Shown in pieces: positions 43,826-51,832 of a stretch of DNA of 64,000 nucleotides (position 1 is its first letter; every line of letters begins with the position of its first letter). The DNA comes from Actinomadura syzygii (GTDB lineage: Bacteria > Actinomycetota > Actinomycetes > Streptosporangiales > Streptosporangiaceae), in contig NZ_VSFF01000001.1 of assembly GCF_008085905.1 (NCBI RefSeq), positions 558,001-622,000 on the forward strand, written 5' to 3'. The notes below the pieces were generated by a model, which saw only the letters and a program-made list of their open reading frames with translations, made no database searches and had not been told where the DNA came from. Position numbers and translations under genes: made by a program.

Positions 43826-43936
43826 CCCGTGCGCCAACTGGTGCGCGGTGGTCTGCGGCCTCGTGGGACGGTCGGCGGCGTCCGCTCCGCCGTGCGCTCC
43901 TCGGGGTCCGCCCGTGGCACAGCGAGGGAAGCCGCC

Positions 43937-46183
43937 ATGAACACCACGATCCTCGGATACCCCCGAATCGGGGCGCGCCGGGAACTGAAATTCGCCACCG
44001 AGGACTACTGGGCCGGACGCGCCGACGCCGACGCCCTCCACAGGACGGGCGCGGAACTGCGCGCCGACGTCTGGACGTCCCTGCGCGACGCGGGCCTGGA
44101 CGCCATTCCGTCCAACACCTTCTCGTTCTACGACCACATGCTCGACACGAGTGTCTTGGTCGACGCCGTCCCGGAGCGGTATCGGAAGCTGAGCGGGCTC
44201 GACCGGTACTTCGCCATGGCGCGGGGCGTGCAGGACGTCCCGCCGCTGGAGATGACCAAGTGGCTGGACACGAATTATCACTACATCGTGCCGGAGGCTG
44301 GGCCGGGAACGCGGTTTCGGCTGGCGGACGGGTCGGCCGCCAAACCGCTCGCCGAGTTCCGGGAGGCGCGGGCGCTCGGGATCGAGACGCGGCCTGTGCT
44401 CGTCGGGCCGCTCACCTATCTTCTGCTGGCCAAGGCCGAGGAGGGCGCGCCGAAGGAGTTCCGTCCGCTGGATCTGCTGGACGGGCTCGTCGACGTCTAC
44501 TCCGAACTGCTGGAGCGCTTGGCCGGGGCGGGAGCGAAGTGGGTGCAACTGGATGAGCCCGCGCTTGTCGCCGATCGGTCGGAGGAGGAGATCGCGGCGC
44601 TGAGAAGCGCCTATGCGCGGCTCGGACGGCTTACGAGTAGGCCCCGGCTCATGGTCGCTACTTACTTCGGCACGATCGACGCGGACGCGTTGCGTGTTCT
44701 GGCCGCTAGCCGGGTTGAGGCCGTTGGGCTGGACTTTGTCGCGGGGCCCGAGAATGTCGACGTACTGGCGTCGGTGGGTGGGCTGCCGCGCAAGACGCTT
44801 GTTGCGGGTGTCGTGGACGGGCGCAACGTCTGGCGCACCGATCGGCGCCGGGCCAAGGCCACCTGCGCGTCCCTGCTCGGGCTCGTCGACCAGCTGGTGG
44901 TGAGCACGTCGTGCTCGCTTATGCACGTCCCCATCGACCTGGACGCGGAGACCGCGCTCGGCGCCGGTGTAAAGGAGCGGCTCGCGTTCGCGCGGCAGAA
45001 GGTCGGGGAGGTCGTCGCGCTCGGACGGGCGTTGCGTGAGGACGTCCCACTTCCTGATGATGCGATTGCGCCGCCTGCGGCGGTCAACCAAGAAGTGCGC
45101 GAACGGCTGGAAACGTTGGACGGTAGCGAGCGCGGGGAAAGGGGCGTGCGGTTCGAGGCGCAGCAGGAGGCGCTGGGACTGCCCGTGCTGGCGACCACCA
45201 CGATCGGGTCGTTTCCGCAGACGTCCGAGATCCGGCGGGCCCGTGCCGACCGCCGCGCCGGGCGCATCAGCGAGGACGCCTACACCCAGGTCATGAAGGA
45301 CGAGATAGCCCGCGTCATCGCGCTGCAAGAAGACCTCGGGCTGGACGTCCTCGTGCACGGCGAGCCTGAGCGCAACGACATGGTGCAGTACTTCGCCGAG
45401 CAGCTCGACGGATACGCGGCGACCCAGCACGGATGGGTGCAGTCGTACGGGTCGCGTTACGTCCGGCCGCCGATTCTGCATGGGGACGTCGCGCGGCCTC
45501 GGCCGATGACCGTCGACTGGGCTACCTACGCGCAGTCCCTGACGAACAAGCCCGTCAAGGGGATGCTGACCGGGCCCGTCACCATGCTGGCCTGGTCGTT
45601 CGTCCGGGACGACCAACCCCTTGAAGACACCGCCCGGCAGGTCGCGCTGGCGCTACGGGACGAGATCGCCGACCTGGAGGCGGCCGGGATCCGCGTCGTC
45701 CAGGTGGACGAGCCCGCGCTCCGCGAACTGCTCCCGCTCCGGGACGCCGACCGTCCCGCCTACCTGGACTGGGCGGTCGGCGCGTTCCGTCTCGCCACCT
45801 CGGGCGCCGCCGACACGACGCAGGTCCACACGCACATGTGCTACTCGGAGTTCGGCGAGATCATCGGCGCGATCGGTGCGCTGGACGCCGACGTCACCAG
45901 CGTCGAGGCGGCCCGGTCGCGGATGGAGCTGGTCGCCGACCTGCGCGCAGCCGGGTATGCGAACGGCATCGGGCCCGGCGTGTACGACATCCACTCGCCG
46001 CGCGTCCCCGCCGCCGAGGAGATCGAGGAGAACCTGCGCCGCGCGCTCCTCGCCGTCGAGCCGAATCGGCTGTGGGTCAACCCCGACTGCGGGTTGAAGA
46101 CCCGCGCCTACCCGGAGACGGAGGCGTCGCTGCGGAACCTGGTCGCGGCGGCGCGGCGCGTCCGCGCGGAGCTGACCGGCTGA
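43937..46183 (+). CDS. metE: Cobalamin-independent methionine synthase
   Basis: A full-length 748-residue MetE, which transfers a methyl group from methyltetrahydrofolate-polyglutamate to homocysteine. The N domain starts [20 protein letters not shown]. The catalytic C domain has [17 protein letters not shown], and zinc ligands in [12 protein letters not shown] (His, Cys), a downstream Glu and [10 protein letters not shown] (Cys). The start is the ATG at 43937; the riboswitch would be disrupted by any earlier start. It is monocistronic, with a hairpin terminator after the stop. Confidence 0.97.
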   Translation: MNTTILGYPRIGARRELKFATEDYWAGRADADALHRTGAELRADVWTSLRDAGLDAIPSNTFSFYDHMLDTSVLVDAVPERYRKLSGLDRYFAMARGVQDVPPLEMTKWLDTNYHYIVPEAGPGTRFRLADGSAAKPLAEFREARALGIETRPVLVGPLTYLLLAKAEEGAPKEFRPLDLLDGLVDVYSELLERLAGAGAKWVQLDEPALVADRSEEEIAALRSAYARLGRLTSRPRLMVATYFGTIDADALRVLAASRVEAVGLDFVAGPENVDVLASVGGLPRKTLVAGVVDGRNVWRTDRRRAKATCASLLGLVDQLVVSTSCSLMHVPIDLDAETALGAGVKERLAFARQKVGEVVALGRALREDVPLPDDAIAPPAAVNQEVRERLETLDGSERGERGVRFEAQQEALGLPVLATTTIGSFPQTSEIRRARADRRAGRISEDAYTQVMKDEIARVIALQEDLGLDVLVHGEPERNDMVQYFAEQLDGYAATQHGWVQSYGSRYVRPPILHGDVARPRPMTVDWATYAQSLTNKPVKGMLTGPVTMLAWSFVRDDQPLEDTARQVALALRDEIADLEAAGIRVVQVDEPALRELLPLRDADRPAYLDWAVGAFRLATSGAADTTQVHTHMCYSEFGEIIGAIGALDADVTSVEAARSRMELVADLRAAGYANGIGPGVYDIHSPRVPAAEEIEENLRRALLAVEPNRLWVNPDCGLKTRAYPETEASLRNLVAAARRVRAELTG

Positions 46184-46191
46184 GCCCGGCA

Positions 46192-46236
46192 CCGCATGGC
46201 CCGTCCGCTGCCCCCCGGCGCGGTCGGGCCATGCGG
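46192..46236. terminator. Hairpin terminator between metE and the ATPase gene
   Basis: A perfect 12-bp inverted repeat (CCGCATGGCCCG) with a 21-base loop lies in the 59-base gap between two convergent genes. Probable two-way terminator. Confidence 0.7.
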
Positions 46237-46242
46237 CCCCCT

Positions 46243-47019
46243 CTACTGCCGGTCGTCCCCTCCTTCAGAAAGCCCTTCGTACACCCGGACGAGCTGCTCG
46301 CACACCTCGGTGATGTCGGTGACCGGCAGTTTCCCGGTCTCGCCGGAGCGGGCGCACCAGCGGAACGTCGCCGTCTCGCACCACACCGTCAGCTCCCCGG
46401 GCGCGGACAGCATCGCGACGCCCAGCTCGTTCCGCGGCGCGAGCCGGTGCAGGCCGCGCTGGACGAGCATCGCCTGCAAGTCGCGCATCGAGCTCGTCCC
46501 GGCCGTCCTGGGGGCGAGCGGACGCGGATGGCCGGTGCGGGTGGCCGGCACCGCGAACCAGGTGGCCTTGCCGCGCACCACCGGCGTGCTGAGCCGGGAC
46601 CGCGTCGGATGGTGCCCCCACCGGCCGGCCGTGAGCAGCTCGATGATCTCCAGCCCGCGGCCGTGCTCGTGCATGCCGCCGACTCGCTCCGGCGGACGCC
46701 GCCAGTGCCGGAGCGAGTCGAACGCCTTGACGACCAGTTCGTCCCCGCCGAGGACGGAGGCGCGCTGGTAGACCCACAGCTCGGCGCGGGAGCGTCCGGA
46801 GCGAGGGGTCGCGTGCTGGAGGACGTTGGTGGCCAGCTCGCTGACCATGATGGCGACGTCGTCGGCGTCCTGGACGGCGAGGCCGAGCACCGGGAGCAGC
46901 GTCCTGACCTGGGCACGGGCGACGGAGGCGATCGACTCGTCCGCCGGCAGCGGGATCGCCGCGCAGCCGCCGGGCTCCAGACTCCAGGGAATCCCGCACT
47001 CCGTTGCGGCCTTCGTCAT
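46243..47019 (-). CDS. RsbW-like ATPase with extra C-terminal domain
   Basis: A 258-residue protein. The GHKL ATPase is in residues about 20-145: N-box IMVSELATNVLQHA, and G2 GGMHEHGRGLEIIELL. It is followed by about 110 further residues (ELTVWCETATFRWCARSGE, TEVCEQLVRVYEGL) that are not part of the ATPase. ATG at 47019 after GAGGGTGAGCGTC. An operator-like TGTGAttCACAGAT lies 86 bases upstream, matching one before the Scr1 gene at 48589, which suggests joint control. Confidence 0.85.
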   Translation of the reverse strand: MTKAATECGIPWSLEPGGCAAIPLPADESIASVARAQVRTLLPVLGLAVQDADDVAIMVSELATNVLQHATPRSGRSRAELWVYQRASVLGGDELVVKAFDSLRHWRRPPERVGGMHEHGRGLEIIELLTAGRWGHHPTRSRLSTPVVRGKATWFAVPATRTGHPRPLAPRTAGTSSMRDLQAMLVQRGLHRLAPRNELGVAMLSAPGELTVWCETATFRWCARSGETGKLPVTDITEVCEQLVRVYEGLSEGGDDRQ

Positions 47020-47104
47020 GACGCTCACCCTCGGGGTTTCGCGGAGCTGTGTTCGCGTTTCAGACAATCGCGACATGAGCCTCATAGGCCCGCGAGTCGC
47101 TATG

Positions 47105-47118
47105 TGTGATTCACAGAT
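47105..47118. promoter_or_regulatory. Shared operator-like site TGTGA-w-TCACAGAT (copy 1)
   Basis: TGTGATTCACAGAT includes the palindrome TGTGA-T-TCACA. It recurs with only the central base changed at 48642-48655. It lies 86-99 bases upstream of the ATPase start. Confidence 0.6.
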
Positions 47119-47305
47119 CAAAGCTTCGCACATCCCGGCCAGAATGGGGCGTCACACGAGCAAGCTTGTTCGGGCACGACTGAGACGTTCACCGAACTGG
47201 CCTGAAACCGCACAGACCACGCCCCGGAACGGCCCACCAAACACGTACCGGCGGCGCCGGAGACGTCCCGCCGCCCGCGCTGTAGCGTTGACGAGGCCTG
47301 AGAGA

Positions 47306-47366
47306 GGGCCGCACACGCGAAGATCCCCCAGGGGATGCAGCCCCTGGGGGATCCGGTGTGCGGCCC
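47306..47366. other. Large nested hairpin, possible terminator or structured RNA
   Basis: An outer 11-bp stem (GGGCCGCACAC/GTGTGCGGCCC) encloses an inner perfect 13-bp stem (GATCCCCCAGGGG/CCCCTGGGGGATC) with a 6-base loop. It lies 150 bases beyond the DUF397 stop on the minus strand. There is no U-run on either side. It may end the Scr1/DUF397 transcript; a TAGCGT motif 20 bases to its left could also start a plus-strand RNA. The rest of 47020-47518 shows no gene. Confidence 0.65.
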
Positions 47367-47518
47367 GGCGATCGCGCGGAGCCGCTCGCCCTACCGGGAC
47401 CGCGGGCGCGCCCGCTGGTGGAGAGCCGCTCCCGCGGGGTCGGCCCGGTCGGCGGTCCGATGCCGGAGGACGCCCGCGCCGTGCGCCCTCCGGTCGGCCA
47501 CGCCGCGCGGCATGCCGG

Positions 47519-47716
47519 TCAGCGGTCGTACCTGCCCGCGCGCAGGTCGCCGAGGAACGCGGCGAAGACGGACCGGGGGACGACGTGCGCTCCGGCCTCC
47601 GGGGTCCTGCTGTCGCGCAGCCCGGTGGCCGTCCCGAGGTCGGCGACCTCGACGCAGCCGCCGTTGCTGCTCGCGCTCGCGGTGGCCTTGAACCATCGTG
47701 CCTGAGAGAGATCCAT
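47519..47716 (-). CDS. DUF397 protein
   Basis: A 65-residue DUF397 protein: ARWFKATASASSNGGCVEVA, then TGLRDSRTPEAGAHVV. It follows the Scr1 regulator by 30 bases in the same orientation and forms its cognate pair. ATG at 47716. Confidence 0.92.
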   Translation of the reverse strand: MDLSQARWFKATASASSNGGCVEVADLGTATGLRDSRTPEAGAHVVPRSVFAAFLGDLRAGRYDR

Positions 47717-47746
47717 GTGTGCTCCGCTCGCTCTCTCGCGCCGGAC

Positions 47747-48589
47747 TCACTCCAGCGCGGCGATCGACTTCTCCAGGTGTGCCGCGGTGTCGGCGGTGCT
47801 CAGGGCCGCCGCGCGGATCTGCTCGAAGATCCGGTCATACGCCTCCACTTTCTCGGGGGTGTCGATCTCCTGGATGTCCGCGTCGTTCTCCAGGAAGACC
47901 AGCGGCGGCTCGCCGCCGGGGAAGCGGAAGATGTTGACCAGCGTCGACATGCCGGGGTGCAGGCCGTCCGACAGGCGGAGCAGCCGCAGCTCGACGTTCG
48001 GCCGCCGCGACATGGTCAGCAGGTGGCGGAGCTGGGCGCGGCGGTCGCCCGCGTCGCCCCACTCGTACATCAGCGCCGCCTCGGTGATCAGCGCGACCAG
48101 CTCGGGGGCCTTGCCCTCGTCCCGGTCGAGGATCTGCTGGCGGCGCAGCCGCGCCCGCAGCGCCCGCTCGCGCCACTCAGGCGACTGGAACCCCGACGCC
48201 AGCAGGGCCTGCATGTACGGCAGCGTCTGCAGCAGGCCCGGCAGCACCAGCGGCATGATCACGTGGATGCGGGACGCGTCGCCCTCGAAACCCGGGAACT
48301 CGTTGTCGAAGACGTCGGGATACTCCCGCCACCAGGCGCGTTCCCGCGCCAGCCCGGCGAGGCGCTCCAGCTCGCCGAGGTCGCTGCCCTCGTAGATGCG
48401 CGCGAGGTCGCGGATGTCGCTCAGCTCGGGACGGACCCAGTTGTTCGCCTCGAACCGGCCGACCTTGCCGCGTCCCCAGTTCAGCCGGTCGCACACCTGG
48501 TTGGCGGTGTATCCGGCGTCGTCGCGCAGCTCGCGCAGACGCCGCGCCAGGCCCCGCTTCGCGACGGTGGCCCCGTACGCCTCGCTCAC
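47747..48589 (-). CDS. Scr1-family XRE regulator (DUF5753)
   Basis: A 280-residue regulator. The XRE domain includes LRELRDDAGYTANQVCDRLN and GKVGRFEANNWVRPEL. The DUF5753 domain has VIMPLVLPGLLQTLPYMQAL, RRQQILDRDEGKAPEL and LITEAALMYEWGD. The GTG at 48589 is preferred to one three codons earlier because GGGGAGG overlaps the earlier codon and spaces well to this one. The TGTGAATCACAGAT site is 53-66 bases upstream, a candidate autoregulatory operator. Confidence 0.92.
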   Translation of the reverse strand: MSEAYGATVAKRGLARRLRELRDDAGYTANQVCDRLNWGRGKVGRFEANNWVRPELSDIRDLARIYEGSDLGELERLAGLARERAWWREYPDVFDNEFPGFEGDASRIHVIMPLVLPGLLQTLPYMQALLASGFQSPEWRERALRARLRRQQILDRDEGKAPELVALITEAALMYEWGDAGDRRAQLRHLLTMSRRPNVELRLLRLSDGLHPGMSTLVNIFRFPGGEPPLVFLENDADIQEIDTPEKVEAYDRIFEQIRAAALSTADTAAHLEKSIAALE

Positions 48590-48641
48590 CGGAACCACCT
48601 CCCCTGATCTCCGCCCGCCATCAGCATACGCCTTCCCAATT

Positions 48642-48655
48642 TGTGAATCACAGAT
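48642..48655. promoter_or_regulatory. Shared operator-like site TGTGA-w-TCACAGAT (copy 2)
   Basis: TGTGAATCACAGAT, same strand and same sequence as the site at 47105 apart from the central A/T. It lies upstream of the Scr1 regulator. A weaker relative (TGTGATGCAC) occurs at 49852, upstream of the methyltransferase. Confidence 0.6.
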
Positions 48656-48703
48656 GCTGACAGGGAGGATTTCGGAGACGCCGTGACCGCAGCGAAGCGA
48701 GGA

Positions 48704-48967
48704 TCACGGCGTTCCCCGCGGGGGTTCGGGGGTCGCCCCCCGAAAGGGCGCAGCAGCGTGATCGAACTCTCCTTTCCTCACTCCGTCCAGGAAGCAGGTC
48801 CACTCGTGCTCGTCGAAGACGGAGACGGGGCCGTCGGCGGTGCGCAGGAACGTCCACTCTCCGGAGAAGGCGACCTCGATCGCGCCCTCGGCGGTGCCTG
48901 AGCGCTTCCAGTCCAGGGTGTCGGGATCGAGCCCCAGGTCGTCCAGTGTGGGTTTCTTCGTGGTCAT
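48704..48967 (-). CDS. DUF397-domain protein, divergent
   Basis: An 87-residue protein with a recognisable DUF397 layout (LDWKRSGTAEGAIEVAFSGE, then GPVSVFDEHEWTCFLDGV), lacking the RDSK motif of standard members. It follows the methyltransferase by 31 bases in the same orientation and is probably cotranscribed. Its regulator partner is not obvious; the Scr1 protein encoded downstream is possible. Confidence 0.75.
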   Translation of the reverse strand: MTTKKPTLDDLGLDPDTLDWKRSGTAEGAIEVAFSGEWTFLRTADGPVSVFDEHEWTCFLDGVRKGEFDHAAAPFRGATPEPPRGTP

Positions 48968-48998
48968 GCGAGTCCCCTCGTTACGTGCGTTTCCCAGG

Positions 48999-49826
48999 TC
49001 AGGCGGGCTTTCTCGCGACCGCGCAGTAGGACCAGCGGGAGCCGTCGCTGTCGGCGGCCTCGGGGTCCTCGGCGCCCCACTCGCCCGCGTAGACGAGGTC
49101 CGGCGCGGCGCCCTTGTAAGGCGGGACGATCTCCAGCCCGTCGAAGTAGCGCGCGATCTCCTCCCGCGACCTGGTGTGGACGTTGGCCGACGACTTGGAG
49201 TAGGCGTCCTTGAGCCCGCTGACGGCCCGCTCCGCCTGCCGGTCGTGCGTCCCGGCGGACAGCGCCAGATAGCTGCCCGGAGCCAACCGGTCCATGTACC
49301 GGCGGATGACGCCCCACGGGTCGTCCGCGTCCGGGACGAAATGCGTCAACGCGACCACCAGCAAAGCCACCGGCTGCGTGAAATCGATGGTCTCCTGCGT
49401 GACGGGATGCGCGAGCAGCCCCTCCGGGTCGCGGAAGTCGGCCTGGATGAAGGCCGTCCCGTTCACGCCGGTCAGCAGTTTCTGCGCGTGGGCGCGCACC
49501 ATCGGGTCGTTGTCGGCATACAGAACGCGCGCTTCCGGCGCGACGACCTGCGCCGCGTCGTGCGTGTTGTTTCGGGTCGGAAGTCCCGCGCCGACGTCGA
49601 TGAACTGGCGGATGTCATGAAGCGCGAGCCAGCGAACCGCGCGTTGCAGAAAGCCACGATTCGCCCACGCAGCGTCTTCGGCTTCCGGCATCGCCATCTT
49701 GACCTTGGCAGCGGCGATACGGTCTACCTCGAAGTTCTCCGTGCCACCGAGATAGAAGTCGTACATTCGGGCCGGGCTGGGGATATCGGGGTCGACCCCG
49801 GGGGGAACCTGATCTGTGTCGCTCAC
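48999..49826 (-). CDS. SAV2177-family (DUF574) SAM-dependent methyltransferase
   Basis: A 275-residue methyltransferase of the actinomycete SAV2177/DUF574 type: PSPARMYDFYLGGTENFEVD at the N-terminus, the SAM loop IRQFIDVGAGLPTRNNTHD, acidic VLYADNDPMV, and LVVALTHFVPDADDPWGVI. Substrates of the family are not established. The GTG at 49826 gives the typical N-terminus; the longer upstream frame is not protein-like. A second family member is encoded at 60115. Confidence 0.92.
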   Translation of the reverse strand: MSDTDQVPPGVDPDIPSPARMYDFYLGGTENFEVDRIAAAKVKMAMPEAEDAAWANRGFLQRAVRWLALHDIRQFIDVGAGLPTRNNTHDAAQVVAPEARVLYADNDPMVRAHAQKLLTGVNGTAFIQADFRDPEGLLAHPVTQETIDFTQPVALLVVALTHFVPDADDPWGVIRRYMDRLAPGSYLALSAGTHDRQAERAVSGLKDAYSKSSANVHTRSREEIARYFDGLEIVPPYKGAAPDLVYAGEWGAEDPEAADSDGSRWSYCAVARKPA

Positions 49827-49921
49827 CGGTCGGGCCTCCGTTGCGGCAACTTGTGATGCACGAATTATGAAACAAGTTCGCCGATCCCGCGAAGGGCAGC
49901 AGGGGAGGCGAGCCCGTGCGG

Positions 49922-50368
49922 TCAGTCGTGCGTGGACGGGGCGACGGCGCAGGAATTTCCCCGCGCATCGCCAATGGCCTGCGGATTCTCGGCCAGCCAC
50001 CGGTAGCCGGGACATTCGAGAATGTCGTCGGCGGTGCATTCCATGACGTGCTCGATCAGCGCCTTGGACGCGTTCAGGGCCGCGATGCGCCGTTCCAGCT
50101 CGGCGTGCTGGCGGCGGAGGAGGGCCTGGCGCTCGTCCCGTCCGGGGGCGTCGAGCATGGCGCGGATCTGCTCCAGCGACAGGCCGCCCTCCTTCGCCCG
50201 GACGATCGTCATGACCCGGACGACGTGCTCGTCGGTGTACACGCGCCGCCCGTTCACCCGCGCGGCCGGGGTGAGCAGCCCCATCGCCTCCCAGTGGCGC
50301 AGCACGTGCGGGGCGAGGCCGAACCGTCCGGCCAGCTCGCCGATCCGCAGCGCCGCGCTTGACTTCAT
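49922..50368 (-). CDS. MerR-family regulator
   Basis: A 148-residue MerR protein. The DNA-binding part is LRIGELAGRFGLAPHVLRHW, EAMGLLTPAARVNGRRVYT. The effector part includes a long dimer helix and ends with ECTADDILECPGYRWLAEN, two Cys that could sense metal or oxidant. The start (MKSSAALR) leaves 28 bases to the divergent flavoprotein gene, whose promoter it almost certainly controls. Confidence 0.9.
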   Translation of the reverse strand: MKSSAALRIGELAGRFGLAPHVLRHWEAMGLLTPAARVNGRRVYTDEHVVRVMTIVRAKEGGLSLEQIRAMLDAPGRDERQALLRRQHAELERRIAALNASKALIEHVMECTADDILECPGYRWLAENPQAIGDARGNSCAVAPSTHD

Positions 50369-50396
50369 GTTGACATTAACTTGCAGACTCGTCGCC
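50369..50396. promoter_or_regulatory. MerR-type divergent promoter
   Basis: Only 28 bases separate the two start codons. GTTGACATTAAC (inverted arms GTT/AAC) contains TTGACA as a plus-strand -35. The tight layout implies leaderless or near-leaderless mRNAs under one operator. Confidence 0.5.
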
Positions 50397-51338
50397 ATGT
50401 CAACCTTCGATGGACCGGACGCGTTCGACGTGCTGATCGCGGGCGGCGGGCCCGCCGGGATGTCCGCCGCCCTCACCCTCGGCCGGACGCACCGCCGCGT
50501 GCTGCTGCTCGACGCCGGGGAGGGACGCAACGCGCCCGCCGACGCCGTCCACAATTTCCTCACCCGGGACGGGACGCCGCCCGCGCGACTCCGGGAGATC
50601 GGCCGCAAGGAACTGTCGGCCTATCCGACCGTCCGCATTCAGGACGATGCCATAACCGACGTCGCCGCCGGGCCGCCTTTCGAGGTCACGCTGGCTGGTG
50701 ACGGGAAAAAGGTGCGGGCGCGGCGGCTCGTCCTCGCGACCGGGCTGGCGGACGACCTCCCCGACCTGCCCGGAGTCGCACGATTGTGGGGCCGTTCCGC
50801 CTTCCACTGCCCTTATTGCCACGGATACGAATGCACCGGCAAAACGGTCGCCGTCATGGGATCAGAACCCGCACGGGTGCGACTGGCGCTGCAATTGAGC
50901 CGGTTCGCGGCCGATGTGGTGCTGTGTACCAACGGCGTCCCATTCCAAGCAAAGGGAATCGGCGTGCGGTGCGAGCCCGTCGTCCGTCTGGACGCGGACG
51001 GCGACCGGCTCGAACGAATCGTCTTCGCGGACGGCCCGCCCCTCGACCGCGACGCGGTGTTCGTCGAGAACGTCCCGCGACAGCGCTCCGACCTCGCCGC
51101 CCGACTCGGCTGCGCGCTGCTTCCAGACGGCAGCGTGGAAATAGAGGAGTTCGCCCGGACGAGCGTCCCCGGCGTCTACGCGGCGGGCGACATGGCGCGG
51201 CGCGCGACGTTCCCGATGCCGATGGCGGCGGTGGTCGGCGCGGCCGCGTCCGGGACGCTCGCCGGGGCCGTCGCCGACCAGGACCTGATCTCCGAGGATT
51301 TCGGCCTGCCCAACCCATTCGCCGCGCGCCCGGCTTGA
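50397..51338 (+). CDS. Thioredoxin reductase-like FAD/NAD(P) oxidoreductase
   Basis: A 313-residue flavoprotein. FAD loop: FDVLIAGGGPAGMSAALTL. Redox motif: FHCPYCHGYEC (CxxC in the TrxR position). NAD(P) loop is degenerate (VAVMGSEPARV). FAD end motif: VYAAGDMARRA. It belongs with low-molecular-weight TrxR-like enzymes that oxidise dithiols or reduce small disulfides, some in dithiolopyrrolone pathways. Regulation by the divergent MerR protein is likely. Confidence 0.92.
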   Translation: MSTFDGPDAFDVLIAGGGPAGMSAALTLGRTHRRVLLLDAGEGRNAPADAVHNFLTRDGTPPARLREIGRKELSAYPTVRIQDDAITDVAAGPPFEVTLAGDGKKVRARRLVLATGLADDLPDLPGVARLWGRSAFHCPYCHGYECTGKTVAVMGSEPARVRLALQLSRFAADVVLCTNGVPFQAKGIGVRCEPVVRLDADGDRLERIVFADGPPLDRDAVFVENVPRQRSDLAARLGCALLPDGSVEIEEFARTSVPGVYAAGDMARRATFPMPMAAVVGAAASGTLAGAVADQDLISEDFGLPNPFAARPA

Positions 51339-51430
51339 CGGACGACCATTCCCGGCCGCCGTGAATGGCGAACAATTACCGGTTCACCGCCGTCGTACCG
51401 CACTAGGGTCGAAGGCGGAGGTGGCGGAAT

Positions 51431-51820
51431 ATGGATCTTGTGGCGCTGTCCGAGGCGGCGGCCGCGCTGGTGGCCGCGGGCGCGACGGGCGCGGCCCAGA
51501 GCGCGGGCGAGCAGGCCACGGCGGGGATGCTGGCGCGGATCCGGTCGGTGTTCCACGGCGACGCCCGCGCGACGGAGAGCCTGGACGAGGCCGCGTCCAC
51601 CGGCGACGAGACCGCCGTCCAGGAACTCGCCGAGTCGCTGCGCTGGTACGCGCGGCGCGACGAGGGGTTCGCCGCCGACCTGGAGCGCTGGGCGGGCGGG
51701 CACGTCGAGGTGACGCAGAACGTCATCGCCGGGCGCGACGCCTACACCGCCGCACGCGACCAGCACGTGACCCATCACCACGGCGCCACCAGCCAGCACG
51801 GCACGTCCGACGACGACTGA
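51431..51820 (+). CDS. Small helical partner protein of the NACHT NTPase
   Basis: A 129-residue protein. Residues 1-95 are helical (LSEAAAALVAAGATGAAQSA, QELAESLRWYARRDEGF). The C-terminus carries the motif QNVIAGRDAYTAARDQH followed by a His-rich tail. Nearly the same motif opens the giant NTPase that starts 12 bases downstream. Proteins with this helical head and a GRDQH-type end occur beside STAND NTPases in other actinomycetes; their action is unknown. GGAGG lies upstream of the ATG. An adaptor or licensing partner is my inference. Confidence 0.75.
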   Translation: MDLVALSEAAAALVAAGATGAAQSAGEQATAGMLARIRSVFHGDARATESLDEAASTGDETAVQELAESLRWYARRDEGFAADLERWAGGHVEVTQNVIAGRDAYTAARDQHVTHHHGATSQHGTSDDD

Positions 51821-51832
51821 CGGGCGCCGCAG

